Assembly: GCF_900186995.1 (NCBI RefSeq)
Contig: NZ_LT906463.1
Coordinates: forward strand, 868,001 to 932,000
DNA length: 64,000 bases
Reading direction: 5' to 3'
Source of the DNA: Haemophilus pittmaniae
GTDB taxonomy: Bacteria > Pseudomonadota > Gammaproteobacteria > Enterobacterales > Pasteurellaceae
Both the position numbers and the translations under genes were made by a program. The notes beneath the pieces are model-generated. The model did not search any database and had not been told where the DNA came from. It saw nothing but the letters and a program-made list of their open reading frames with translations. This document shows, one piece after another, positions 17,374-25,672 of this stretch (its first letter is position 1; each line of letters begins with the position of its first letter).

Positions 17374-18366
17374 TTAAACCGGATCCAATCCTAAAACTTT
17401 ACGGCCGTTGATGCTGGCGATATTAATCATGGCATCTAAGTGTGGGAAGCGGCAACCGGCAGCCAATAGGCTAAGTTCCTGCCAGAGATCCCCTTCACAT
17501 AACGGCACCATATAATCGCAAATATTATCGGTACCAAGTGCTACCGTAATTCCTTCCGGGATCATTTCATCCGCCGGCGTTAGCGCATTATGGAATGGTT
17601 GTAAATCTTCTTTACGGTTACTGTCAATCCAAGCCATTGGGCAGGCAATCATCATCATTTTAGCTTGGCGCATTTTTTCATAAAGTTGATAACGATACTC
17701 TTTGGAATGCGCGCCAATGGAAATGCCATGAATACCAACAACGCGCCCTTGCATACCGTGTTCGATGGCTTTATCACAGAGTTGTTCGGTTTCTTTTTCA
17801 TTTGGATTATTGAATTGATCCACGTGGACATGGCACATAATGCCTAAGGATTTGGCTTTATCGAGCAAAATATCCATGGCTTCTAAGCCTCGTCCATAAT
17901 CCAATTCATCACGATAAGGCAATCCGCCAATCATATCGACCATTTCTGAGCCAATGTCAAACCATTTACGCGCGGTTGGTTCGATTACGCCTTTTAAGGT
18001 TTGGTTGGCGAATTTTAAGATGATGTCATGTTTATAGACTTCGCGTGCTTTATGTGCAGCGATAATGGCGCGATCTTCGCAAATTGGGTCGATATCCACA
18101 AAGGTTCCGAAGGCGGTAACCCCTTGTGAAATCATTAATTCGATGGCTTGACAGAAGCGGGCGTAATAATCATCCACCGATGAAGTACGTTTAACCTCAT
18201 CCACCAAATCCCATTTTTGTTGCAAGTTACTGGAATGGTAGATGCCGATTTTTTCCGGTGTCATGGTAAAGGCGCGGTCGGCGTGTGCGTGGGCGTTTAC
18301 CCAGCCCCCTTTTTTGATAATTTCATCGCGGATGTAGGTTTTAAAACTACGCACATGATTTTTCAT
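17374..18366 (-). CDS. Amidohydrolase-superfamily protein (cytosine-deaminase-like)
   Basis: 330 residues. TIM-barrel metal hydrolase: HAHAD metal site near 24-28, CHVHVDQ near 186-192, HGISIG near 221-226 and GTDNICDYM near 281-289 supply the usual His/His/His/Asp ligands of deaminase-type members. It lacks the N-terminal beta-sandwich typical of full-length CodA (about 420 residues), so it is shorter. It may deaminate or hydrolyse a cyclic amide or a purine/pyrimidine-like compound, but the substrate cannot be named. GGAG ribosome binding site. First gene of a pair with the ABM protein, which suggests a short catabolic or detoxification step. Confidence 0.75.
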   Translation of the reverse strand: MKNHVRSFKTYIRDEIIKKGGWVNAHAHADRAFTMTPEKIGIYHSSNLQQKWDLVDEVKRTSSVDDYYARFCQAIELMISQGVTAFGTFVDIDPICEDRAIIAAHKAREVYKHDIILKFANQTLKGVIEPTARKWFDIGSEMVDMIGGLPYRDELDYGRGLEAMDILLDKAKSLGIMCHVHVDQFNNPNEKETEQLCDKAIEHGMQGRVVGIHGISIGAHSKEYRYQLYEKMRQAKMMMIACPMAWIDSNRKEDLQPFHNALTPADEMIPEGITVALGTDNICDYMVPLCEGDLWQELSLLAAGCRFPHLDAMINIASINGRKVLGLDPV

Positions 18367-18496
18367 AATAACTCCGTCAAAAAGAAAAGAAGGGCGACGT
18401 TGAAGAGCATTAATTAGAAAAAGGGCGGTAATCCGCTGGGAATGTTTACAATGTTATGAAAAATTCTCTGATTTTAATTAATAACATCTTTTCGTC

Positions 18497-18530
18497 TTGA
18501 ACGGGCGCTGAGTATAAGCGTTCAACGCCC
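18497..18530. other. Interleaved inverted repeats downstream of yejM (possible pseudoknot)
   Basis: TTGAAC (18497-18502) pairs with GTTCAA (18520-18525), and GGGCG (18503-18507) pairs with CGCCC (18526-18530). The order A-B-A'-B' is that of an H-type pseudoknot on either strand. It lies between the yejM stop and the amidohydrolase start. No standard T-tract terminator is seen for yejM. Confidence 0.4.
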
Positions 18531-18543
18531 AAAAAGCTATTTT

Positions 18544-20289
18544 TTATTTGTCAAAAAAGCGCCGTTCCAGTTTGAATACATCTAGGAATAATCCGAGCGG
18601 TGGCCGACTGGATGACTGTTCATGGTAATCCGCATCAAATTTTTTGTAGTTCCCTTTGTTATCAATATGGTATTGGTTGCCATCCGGTGTAATGATTACG
18701 TTCCAGCGATGGTTGGAAGCTAATACCCAATTATCACCAGACAAATTGAATAAATTATGTCCTTGGGCGTAATCAGCGAGAGGATTTTGAGTATTAAAAA
18801 TATCGTTCATAAGCGCCGGTAGAATATCGGTGTGACTGGTTAATTCGTTACGATGTCCAATAGGCAGCTCCTTCCAATACACGAATAACGGCACTTGAAT
18901 CATATCTCGCCCGAAATAGTTTTCCTCTGCTTTGTTAGCTTGGGCATCAAAACTAAGACCGTGTTCAGCGGTGATAATCACCATGCTGTTGTTTAATGGG
19001 GTCGCGCTTAATAATTTTTCCAATTGGCCATCTAGAGCAGTTAGTGCGCCGCGATATTCGGCTTCGGTGGTACCTTTAAGATCCAGATCAACATAGCTAA
19101 ACCAAGGCTGTTGCTCATTTTGTTGGGCGATAAAACTGAGATATGCCTGTACCGCCCCCTCATTACCATTATTGACTTTGGTCGTTTTCAAACCCCGGAA
19201 CAAGGCTTGGCGGAAAAGGCTATCCTTGAAGTTTTGGGCCGAGAATAAACCGAAGCGATATTTTTCACTTTGTAGTTTATCGATTAGTACCGATGGCGTA
19301 TGGGCACGTAAGATACTGTCGGTGTAATTGGCGTTGAGGCCATAGAAAATGCCTACCAATCCGGCATTATTACTGTTACCAGTACTGTAATGGTTGGTAA
19401 AACTTGTCGCGCTTTCGGCAAACTCATTGAGTTTAGGCATTTTTTCGTTATCTACAGCATCAACACGTAAGCCGGAAATCGTGATAATTAGAAGGTTTGG
19501 TTTTTGTGTAAGTGCGGCAAACTGTAAGGGTTGTTTCGGGTAGTTAATCTTAGGAGCATCTGGACGCCCCTCTTGCTCCAATTTTTGGCTATATTCTTCG
19601 CGGTCAATAAATCCTTGTTTTTCTAAGAAGGTACGCGCAGTCATCGGATAGGAAAGCGGGAAGTTCGAACGCTGCATCGTGATTGGTCGATACACAAAAG
19701 CGTCCGCCCAAGCATAGATTAGATGGGTTGCGATGAATGTAAGGGTGAGCGTAAGACCAACTGATTTTAACCACTTTTGTCGTTCCAAACTGCGTAGCTT
19801 CTGCCAACTCCAGCGTGAAAATAGCATTTGTAGCATTAAAATAATTGGCATTGGCGCGAAGAAAATCTGCCAATCTCGCGAAAGTTCGCCATTTTCAGGG
19901 TTAACCAGCAGATTCCAAACGACTGAGGACAGGTGCAGGTTGAAACGGGCAAATACTTCCGTATCAAAGAGTAACAAGGTACTGCCAAGCGTTGCAATAA
20001 TTACTGTGAGACCTCGGAAAGTGCGGTTATTCTTGATCAGAAAACTGAGCGGAAAAATGACCAACAAATACAGGGCAAAAACACAGAAACTGAAATGCCC
20101 TAACAGGCTGACAAAAAAATACAGTCGTCCCGCTAAAGTATCCGGCCAATCGATGAGAAAGGCGTAACGGGAACCAATAAGAATTGCGATGATGATATTA
20201 AAAAAAGCAAACCAATGCCCCCACGAAATTTTTCGTGAAGTTTCTTCGCGGTATTCGCGGCCATTGAAACCTTTCTTAAACCACCACAT
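18544..20289 (-). CDS. yejM: Inner-membrane sulfatase-like protein YejM (PbgA/LapC)
   Basis: 581 residues, normal for YejM. Five hydrophobic helices in residues about 25-190 are followed by a periplasmic linker and an alkaline-phosphatase/sulfatase-fold domain (about 255-560; LLIITISGLRVDAVDNEKMP, then STGNSNNAGLVGIFYG, and IITAEHGLSFD). In E. coli the protein senses periplasmic-leaflet LPS and restrains LapB/FtsH degradation of LpxC. Sulfatase metal ligands are partly replaced (ISGLRVD instead of a canonical DD pair), as expected for a non-enzymatic regulator. yejL lies 4 bp upstream, so the two are an operon. Confidence 0.95.
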   Translation of the reverse strand: MWWFKKGFNGREYREETSRKISWGHWFAFFNIIIAILIGSRYAFLIDWPDTLAGRLYFFVSLLGHFSFCVFALYLLVIFPLSFLIKNNRTFRGLTVIIATLGSTLLLFDTEVFARFNLHLSSVVWNLLVNPENGELSRDWQIFFAPMPIILMLQMLFSRWSWQKLRSLERQKWLKSVGLTLTLTFIATHLIYAWADAFVYRPITMQRSNFPLSYPMTARTFLEKQGFIDREEYSQKLEQEGRPDAPKINYPKQPLQFAALTQKPNLLIITISGLRVDAVDNEKMPKLNEFAESATSFTNHYSTGNSNNAGLVGIFYGLNANYTDSILRAHTPSVLIDKLQSEKYRFGLFSAQNFKDSLFRQALFRGLKTTKVNNGNEGAVQAYLSFIAQQNEQQPWFSYVDLDLKGTTEAEYRGALTALDGQLEKLLSATPLNNSMVIITAEHGLSFDAQANKAEENYFGRDMIQVPLFVYWKELPIGHRNELTSHTDILPALMNDIFNTQNPLADYAQGHNLFNLSGDNWVLASNHRWNVIITPDGNQYHIDNKGNYKKFDADYHEQSSSRPPLGLFLDVFKLERRFFDK

Positions 20290-20293
20290 CGGA

Positions 20294-20509
20294 TTATTTT
20301 TTTATTGCATTGATGAGTGAATTGGCAAAAGCCTGAGCAACGGCTTCGCGTTGGGCAACAGGTACATTGGCGGTTAAGATGTTGCTGGCCAAATTACCTA
20401 ATACGATAAGCGCTAAATCGGCGGGCGCTTTATGATTTTCCAATATGCCAATCATTTCGCCGGCAATCGCGTTAACTTGTGCATCGGAATATTTTGAACG
20501 TTGTGCCAT
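20294..20509 (-). CDS. yejL: YejL family protein (DUF1414)
   Basis: 71 residues from the ATG at 20509 (MAQRSKYSDAQVNAIAGEM), which aligns with the start of E. coli YejL; a TTG 12 bases upstream is the only longer option. Small helical protein of unknown function (HKAPADLALIVLGNLASN is the most conserved part). It precedes yejM by 4 bp and is divergent from yejK, as in E. coli. Confidence 0.9.
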   Translation of the reverse strand: MAQRSKYSDAQVNAIAGEMIGILENHKAPADLALIVLGNLASNILTANVPVAQREAVAQAFANSLINAIKK

Positions 20510-20632
20510 GGGAAGATCCAAATCAAAAAATTGCGCTTATGATACCTGATTATTGCCCTGAGCTGAATAGCAATTATTTTTAAAACGGGCAAAATGCGGT
20601 AGAATTTTGTTCCCTTTGACTAAGGAAAGAAT

Positions 20633-21649
20633 ATGAGTATCAGCGTAAATCAAATCGTGTTGCACCAATTGGTAAAACACAGTGAAAACGAACAAACCAA
20701 CATGCAATCAATTCTTCGTGAGCAATTACTGAGCGTGACGCCAGAAGTTGAACAAATGATGTTGCAACTGCATCAAGGTTACCAAAATAAAACCAAGGCC
20801 TTCGGTTTGTTTAAGGAAGACTCTCTTTTTGCCCAACTATTGAACCGCTTGTTGGAAAATGAGATGGAGTTTTTAGGATTTAGTCAACAGTCCACCAAAT
20901 TATTAGCAGCAGAGTTGGGCAAATATAATTTTGCCGATAGCGGAACCTTAATTCTTTGCCGCTATAATTTCTTGGCAACCGATTATTTGTTTATCGCGTT
21001 GTTGGATAGCCGTAGCAGTATGTTGGTGGATGAACACTTGGATATCCATCGCACGAGTTACTTGGATATTACGCAATTTGATATTGCTGCTCGGATTAAT
21101 TTGACTGAGTTGCAAATTAATGCAAATTCCAACCGTTACCTGACTTTTATCAAGGGGCGTGTCGGCCGTAAAATTAGTGACTTTTTTATGGATTTCTTAG
21201 GGGCTGAGGAAGGTTTTAATCCACAGTTACAAAATCAATGTTTATTACAAGCGGTTAGTGATTATTGTGAAGCCGGTGAATTGAATAAAGAACAGACCCA
21301 AGCGGTTAAAAAACAGGTATTTGAATATTGTAAGGGACAATTGGCTGAAGGTGATGACATTGCTTTAACCGAACTTTCTGCCAATTTACCTACTTTAAAC
21401 GACAAACCGTTTGTCAATTTTGCCGAAGAGCAGGAGTACGGTTTGGAAGAAAATATTCCGCCGTTACGTGCAACGTTAAAAAGTCTCACTAAATTTTCCG
21501 GTGCCGGCAAAGGGGTCAGCTTAAGCTTTGATGCCGATTTACTTAATCAACGAATTTATTGGGATCCAATAACGGATACTCTAACCATTAAAGGGATTCC
21601 GCCAAACTTAAAAGATCAGTTGCAAAAAGCACTGAAAACCGATAATTAA
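20633..21649 (+). CDS. yejK: Nucleoid-associated protein YejK (NdpA)
   Basis: 338 residues, the usual size for the NdpA/YejK family, which copurifies with the nucleoid. Conserved stretches include [24 protein letters not shown] and [33 protein letters not shown] ribosome binding site. Divergent from yejL-yejM. bamE follows with its own promoter. Confidence 0.95.
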   Translation: MSISVNQIVLHQLVKHSENEQTNMQSILREQLLSVTPEVEQMMLQLHQGYQNKTKAFGLFKEDSLFAQLLNRLLENEMEFLGFSQQSTKLLAAELGKYNFADSGTLILCRYNFLATDYLFIALLDSRSSMLVDEHLDIHRTSYLDITQFDIAARINLTELQINANSNRYLTFIKGRVGRKISDFFMDFLGAEEGFNPQLQNQCLLQAVSDYCEAGELNKEQTQAVKKQVFEYCKGQLAEGDDIALTELSANLPTLNDKPFVNFAEEQEYGLEENIPPLRATLKSLTKFSGAGKGVSLSFDADLLNQRIYWDPITDTLTIKGIPPNLKDQLQKALKTDN

Positions 21650-21650
21650 T

Positions 21651-21679
21651 TTGGCAAGGCTATAAACTTTCGGTATCAT
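21651..21679 (+). promoter_or_regulatory. bamE: bamE promoter
   Basis: TTGGCA, 17-bp spacer, TATCAT. It begins just after the yejK stop and lies about 37 bp before the bamE start. Confidence 0.65.
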
Positions 21680-21715
21680 TCGGCCAATATTTTCGTCTTT
21701 AAAAGGTAGATATTA

Positions 21716-22138
21716 ATGCAATTTAAAACGTTTTTCGGTGCGGCGGTTTTAGCGCTCGCACTCACTTCCTGTTCTAGCGTGCAGAAAGTGGTTTATCGAA
21801 TTGATGTGCCGCAGGGTAATTATTTAGAAGCGGCAACCGTTGCACAGGTAAAACCGGGCATGACAGCACCGCAGGTACAGTATCTTTTAGGTACGCCGGT
21901 ATTAATTGATCCTTACAGCAATTTAACTTGGTATTACGTATTCTTAGAGCAACAGTCTTATCAAAAACCGGTTCAACATACTTTTGTAGTGAATTATAAC
22001 CCACAAGGCGTGGTTACTGCGGTGGATTTGGATAAACCATTGCCGGAAGTGGCTCATCAAGATGCTAACAATACTATTATTAGTACGCCGGAGAGCGCAT
22101 CGAATAAGTCGAAACGTTGGTGGCAATTCTGGAAATGA
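21716..22138 (+). CDS. bamE: Outer membrane assembly lipoprotein BamE (SmpA)
   Basis: 140 residues. Lipobox LTSCSS with cysteine at about residue 19. The SmpA/OmlA fold follows: YRIDVPQGNYLE, VKPGMTAPQVQYLLGTP, and TWYYVFLEQQSYQKPVQHTFVVNYNPQGVV. BamE is a periplasmic-face outer-membrane lipoprotein that supports BamA-BamD in beta-barrel insertion, relevant for the Slam and CsgG-like proteins encoded nearby. The C-terminal tail is basic and tryptophan-rich (KRWWQFWK). Followed by a strong terminator. Confidence 0.95.
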   Translation: MQFKTFFGAAVLALALTSCSSVQKVVYRIDVPQGNYLEAATVAQVKPGMTAPQVQYLLGTPVLIDPYSNLTWYYVFLEQQSYQKPVQHTFVVNYNPQGVVTAVDLDKPLPEVAHQDANNTIISTPESASNKSKRWWQFWK

Positions 22139-22141
22139 TAG

Positions 22142-22175
22142 AATACCTGCTTGATCGCTCAAGCAGGTATTTTTA
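22142..22175 (+). terminator. bamE terminator
   Basis: AATACCTGCTTGA / TCAAGCAGGTATT with a 4-base loop (TCGC) and a T-run. Confidence 0.95.
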
Positions 22176-22236
22176 TCTTATTTGCAACTAATCCGTAACG
22201 AATTTGTAACAAGATATCTGAATTTTGGAGGAAATA

Positions 22237-22953
22237 ATGTCAAGGATTTTATTGGTTGATGATGATGTTGAACTCACCGAGTTACTGGCTGAAGTATTGC
22301 GCTTCAGTGGGTTTGATGTAGATGTTGCCAATAATGGACAGGAAGCCTTGGATAAATTAGACAGTAGCTATCAATTGGTGCTACTCGATGTGATGATGCC
22401 GGTGCTTAACGGTATTGAAACTTTAAAGCAAATTCGGCAAAAATCGCAGGTGCCGGTGATGATGCTAACAGCGCGTGGCGAAGATATTGACCGAGTCTTG
22501 GGGCTTGAATTAGGAGCCGATGATTATCTGCCGAAACCGTTCAATGATCGTGAACTAATTGCCCGTATTAAAGCGATTTTACGTCGCACTGAACAACAAT
22601 CGCCATTTGCTGGTCATGCATCTAAAGTACCGGATCGTTTATTTGACGAAGGTACTATCGAATTCGGTGGGCTAAAATTATTAACCGGCCATCAGCAGGC
22701 GTTTTATAACGGTAGCGACCTTAATCTCACCGGTACCGAATTTGCGCTATTGCAAAAATTAGCCTGTTCTCAAGGTCGGGTGATTTCCCGTGAAGAACTC
22801 AGCTATGAAGTACTTGGTAAAAAATTAATGGCTGCGGATCGTACCATTGATATGCATATGTCCAATTTACGCCGTAAACTGCCGTTGCGTGAAGACGGTA
22901 CACCTTGGTTAAAAACCATGCGGGGTAGTGGTTATTTGTTGGTTACCGAGTAA
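22237..22953 (+). CDS. cpxR: Response regulator CpxR
   Basis: 238 residues from the ATG at 22237 preceded by GGAGG; the longer TTG start at 22225 would begin inside that site. The receiver domain has the acidic pocket at residues 8-10, phospho-acceptor Asp51 (LLDVMMP) and KPF lysine near 100. The C-terminal OmpR-type winged helix is about 140-235 (TGTEFALLQKLACSQGRVISREEL, RTIDMHMSNLRRKLP). It answers envelope stress by binding GTAAA-N5-GTAAA. GTAAC-N6-GTAAC at 22196-22211 upstream is a near match with off spacing. The cpxA ATG overlaps its stop codon (TAATG). Confidence 0.96.
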   Translation: MSRILLVDDDVELTELLAEVLRFSGFDVDVANNGQEALDKLDSSYQLVLLDVMMPVLNGIETLKQIRQKSQVPVMMLTARGEDIDRVLGLELGADDYLPKPFNDRELIARIKAILRRTEQQSPFAGHASKVPDRLFDEGTIEFGGLKLLTGHQQAFYNGSDLNLTGTEFALLQKLACSQGRVISREELSYEVLGKKLMAADRTIDMHMSNLRRKLPLREDGTPWLKTMRGSGYLLVTE

Positions 22954-24350
22954 TGCGCTATAAATTGATCAACTTCAACCATTTAACAGTTCGCACATTC
23001 AGTGTTTTCTGGTTTTCTTTTCTAACATTAGTGGCAATGTTGGTAGCATTGCCCTATTTTGATACTCGTACCTATTCCGCCCTGAATGAAAGTGAAATAG
23101 CTTTTTATCAAAAGAAATTGGTTGAATCGATCCGTTCTAATAAAATCAAAGCGATTATTTCCGGTGTACCTGTATTGCCTAGCGATCGTTTTGATGCAGC
23201 CCGTCCGGTTTTAATCGATACAAAGACCCATCAAATCATGGGCGCGTTAAATAGTGAAAAGCTAGATCTGATCCGCTTTGCTGAAAATACCGATAGTTTT
23301 TCTCCACCGAAACGTAAAAATTTTCGTGATTTGCAAATTGCCGGCCCTTTTCCTCTTTATGTTGATGAGGCAGAAGATCCTTATTCATTATTTTTTCTTT
23401 CCTATGTAGATAGCCAACAAGAAATTCTCCGCTATATGTTGGATAACCCTTGGTTGTTGCTCGGTCTCGCTTTGTTGATTACGACACCGTTATTATGGTG
23501 GTTTACCTACACCATCGTGAAACCGATCACCCGTTTACAAAAAGCAGCCAACAATGTTGCTGCAGGAAACTTTAAGGTAGATCCTCAGCTGGCAGCTAGC
23601 GGACCGGCGGAATTTCGCGAAGTCGGAAGTAGTTTTAATAAAATGTCGGCAGCGATTGATAATTTGATTTCTAACCATCACAATTTACTTTCTTCTATCT
23701 CCCACGAGTTGAAAACTCCACTTACCCGCTTGCAATTATCCGTTGCATTGATACGTCATCAAGTCGGCGAAACAGAATCGGTACAACGCATCGAAAAAGA
23801 AATCGGGCGGATGGATAAAATGATTAGTGAATTGTTGTTACTTTCCCGGCAGCAAATGGATTCACGTATTCAACATGAGATTTTCAGTATCGATCAGATT
23901 TGGTTAGATGTTGTGAAAGACGCCCAATTTGAAGCAAAACATCGCGGTATCCGTTTTAATCTAAGTATTCAAATTGAACAACCGGGACAATTGCCAATTT
24001 ATGGAAATCTGGATTTGTTACAAAGTGCAACCGAAAATATTGTGCGTAATGCCCTCAAATATACGAAGGATGCTATCGCGCTCAAAATTTTTCTGCAGGA
24101 AGACGAAAAAAATGAATACTTACGTATTCGAGTTGATGATAATGGGGCAGGGTTGGATCCGTCTGAATTCGAAAATATTTTTAAACCTTTCTATCGGGTG
24201 GATGAAACCCGTACCCGTTCTACCGGGGGCACAGGATTGGGATTGGCGATCGTGGCGAACGTGATCAACGAACACCAAGGGAAAGTTTGGGCAGAACAAA
24301 GTCCATTAGGCGGTTTGGCCGTCATCATTCAGTTACCACTCTGGCAGTAA
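22953..24350 (+). CDS. cpxA: Sensor histidine kinase CpxA
   Basis: 465 residues. Two transmembrane helices (about 14-33 and 167-190) flank a periplasmic sensor domain; a HAMP region follows, then the H-box SSISHELKTPLTRL (phospho-histidine near 251), N-box NIVRNALKYT, G1 DDNGAGLDP and G2 GGTGLGLAIV. The kinase is intact. It phosphorylates CpxR on misfolded-envelope signals; no cpxP is seen beside it. The stop codon overlaps the first bases of a dispersed repeat copy. Confidence 0.96.
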   Translation: MRYKLINFNHLTVRTFSVFWFSFLTLVAMLVALPYFDTRTYSALNESEIAFYQKKLVESIRSNKIKAIISGVPVLPSDRFDAARPVLIDTKTHQIMGALNSEKLDLIRFAENTDSFSPPKRKNFRDLQIAGPFPLYVDEAEDPYSLFFLSYVDSQQEILRYMLDNPWLLLGLALLITTPLLWWFTYTIVKPITRLQKAANNVAAGNFKVDPQLAASGPAEFREVGSSFNKMSAAIDNLISNHHNLLSSISHELKTPLTRLQLSVALIRHQVGETESVQRIEKEIGRMDKMISELLLLSRQQMDSRIQHEIFSIDQIWLDVVKDAQFEAKHRGIRFNLSIQIEQPGQLPIYGNLDLLQSATENIVRNALKYTKDAIALKIFLQEDEKNEYLRIRVDDNGAGLDPSEFENIFKPFYRVDETRTRSTGGTGLGLAIVANVINEHQGKVWAEQSPLGGLAVIIQLPLWQ

Positions 24351-24409
24351 ACGCCCCTTCAAAAATTTAAGTTTTTTGAAAAATAAAAGCTAAGTTATTG
24401 ATTTTATTA
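24349..24409 (-). repeat. Dispersed intergenic element, copy 5
   Basis: Starts AAACGCCCCTTC, overlapping the cpxA stop codon by 2 bases, and ends TTGATTTTATTAG. Reverse orientation. Confidence 0.9.
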
Positions 24410-24826
24410 GTGTTGATTTTAAAAATAATCGCTAATTCATTTTTTCTGAAAAAATACTGATTTGGTTATAAATTCATCATTTCTTATATTTTTTAGAGCT
24501 AAAATATAAGCCCTTCAATTGTTTTAATCTATTTATTTTCATTATTTATCGAATAAATCCTTATTTCATATAGGGATATTCTATCTAAAGTCCTTTCTGT
24601 TTTCTCTTAAATTAGGATTCAATATATTGTTTTTATTAATAAAAAATAAATTTTAACCATATATTAACAATGTGCGACATTATTCATTCTACATGGTTCA
24701 AAATAAAATGGTCTGACAAGCAGGGGTGTTGCAATGTGCTAGAGTCTTGATGTCCAAAGTTGTACAAACTTTGGAGTGTAATCCCGATTAGAGGATTTTT
24801 CTCATGGAAAAGCTGTGAGGCAAAAA
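24410..24826 (+). promoter_or_regulatory. Long AT-rich upstream region of the secreted-repeat-protein operon
   Basis: About 417 bp with no gene; 24410-24690 is markedly AT-rich and contains many T and A runs, as in silenced or bent regulatory DNA. No clear -35/-10 pair could be fixed. A four-codon ORF (ATG GAA AAG CTG TGA) starts at 24804 and its stop overlaps the ribosome binding site of the first gene. Confidence 0.5.
24754..24774. promoter_or_regulatory. 21-bp inverted repeat upstream of the operon
   Basis: CCAAAGTT-GTACA-AACTTTGG, a perfect 8-bp inverted repeat with a 5-base centre, 53 bp ahead of the first start codon. Probably an operator or a 5' UTR hairpin; the regulator is unknown. 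Confidence 0.55.
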
Positions 24827-25210
24827 ATGAAGAAACAAACTTTTTGTTTGCAAAAATCACTACTGCTTTCACTAGGAGTTTTGGCTATTTCGTTTAGCGC
24901 GATGGCCGGCTCACAAAGGGTTACTGTTAACGGGAATATTTATAATTCCTCTAGCGGTAGCGGTAAGGCAATGGTGAATATTGGTTCTACTGTCGGAAAA
25001 CGCATTGGTAATAATTCACAAAATGTTTCTGTAAGAGGTAACTTGGTGAATCGCGCCAGCGGTAGAGGCAGAGCCAGTATCAATATAGGTTCAGTGGTCA
25101 ATGACGGTGGGAGTTATGTCCAAGCCGTGAGCGTCGCTGGCTCTATAGTGAATGCCGCTTCGGGAGGTAAATCCGAGGTGAATATCGGTTCTATAGTAAG
25201 AGACTTTTAG
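24827..25210 (+). CDS. Small secreted repeat protein 1 (candidate fibre subunit)
   Basis: 127 residues from the ATG at 24827 (GTGAGG upstream). A signal peptide ends at about AMA-GSQ (residue 28). The mature protein is three tandem units of about 31-34 residues with the pattern Q-x-V-x-V-x-G-x-I/L-x-N-x3-SG-x-G-(K/R)-(A/S)-x2-N-I-G-S-x-V. It is rich in Gly, Ser, Asn and Val and has no cysteine in the mature part. Short alternating beta-forming units that stack are typical of amyloid-type subunits (curlin) or beta-solenoids; this is an inference from pattern. The gene heads an operon that contains a CsgG-like pore. I do not recognise a named family. Confidence 0.8.
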   Translation: MKKQTFCLQKSLLLSLGVLAISFSAMAGSQRVTVNGNIYNSSSGSGKAMVNIGSTVGKRIGNNSQNVSVRGNLVNRASGRGRASINIGSVVNDGGSYVQAVSVAGSIVNAASGGKSEVNIGSIVRDF

Positions 25211-25253
25211 TCTATTTAGTATAGGAATTCAGTGAAATAATCATTCATTTAAT

Positions 25254-25273
25254 GGGAATTTAAATTCCCTTTT
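25254..25273 (+). terminator. Palindromic hairpin between repeat-protein genes 1 and 2
   Basis: Perfect 16-bp palindrome GGGAATTTAAATTCCC followed by TTTT, 15 bases ahead of the next start. Can act as an attenuator or mRNA-stabilising hairpin. Confidence 0.55.
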
Positions 25274-25287
25274 AAAGAGGAAATACT

Positions 25288-25587
25288 ATGAAAAACTTGA
25301 TTAAAATCGGTTTAGCTGCAACTTTTGCTGCATCTCTTGCTTTATCAGCTAATGCAAAAATTGAAATCAGAGGAACCAATGATCAGTCAGTGAATGTTCA
25401 AGGTGCTGTAACTAATATTGCGGTTAGCAACAGTAAAGCCACTCAAAACTTAGCTTCCAACCATGGTAAAGTGACAATTAACGGTAACAATAAACAGCAT
25501 GTTGAGATTACTGGTGCAGTGACTAATATCGCAGTCAATGACAGTAAAGCTACTCAAAACTTAGGTTCAAATAGTAGTATTGAATAA
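25288..25587 (+). CDS. Small secreted repeat protein 2 (candidate fibre subunit)
   Basis: 99 residues. Signal peptide ends at about ANA-KIE (residue 23). Two near-identical units follow: QSVNVQGAVTNIAVSNSKA plus TQNLASN, and QHVEITGAVTNIAVNDSKA plus TQNLGSN, separated by HGKVTINGNNK. The unit shares the Q-x-V-x-(V/I)-x-G-x-(V/I)-x-N skeleton with protein 1 and ends in an N-L-(A/G)-S-N like protein 1's N-I-G-S. The Gln/Asn-rich, cysteine-free make-up recalls curlin repeats. AGAGG ribosome binding site. A strong terminator-like hairpin follows, so this gene and the previous one may be expressed above the rest. Confidence 0.8.
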   Translation: MKNLIKIGLAATFAASLALSANAKIEIRGTNDQSVNVQGAVTNIAVSNSKATQNLASNHGKVTINGNNKQHVEITGAVTNIAVNDSKATQNLGSNSSIE

Positions 25588-25597
25588 TATGTAATTA

Positions 25598-25635
25598 ATT
25601 GGTTATTGGAGAGATTCCAATAACCAATTTTTCTA
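25598..25635 (+). terminator. Strong intra-operon terminator after repeat-protein gene 2
   Basis: Perfect 12-bp stem ATTGGTTATTGG / CCAATAACCAAT, 7-base loop, followed by TTTTTCTATTTT. It ends about 38 bp before the next gene. Confidence 0.8.
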
Positions 25636-25672
25636 TTTTAGACCTGAGAACTCTTTTGAGGAGGGTTATCTG

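Noticed and set aside
18367-18480. Purine-type riboswitch ahead of the amidohydrolase gene
   Set aside because: I could not find the conserved three-way junction core bases; no support.
22196-22211. GTAAC-N6-GTAAC ahead of cpxR as an autoregulatory CpxR box
   Set aside because: The spacing is six instead of five and the last base is C; kept only as a remark in the cpxR entry.
24410-24700. Phage or transposon remnant in the AT-rich gap after cpxA
   Set aside because: No ORF, no terminal inverted repeats and no integrase-like fragments seen; treated as upstream regulatory DNA.
24804-24818. Four-codon ORF (MEKL) before the CsgG-like operon as a regulatory leader peptide
   Set aside because: Too short and without codon bias that would suggest attenuation; may be chance.
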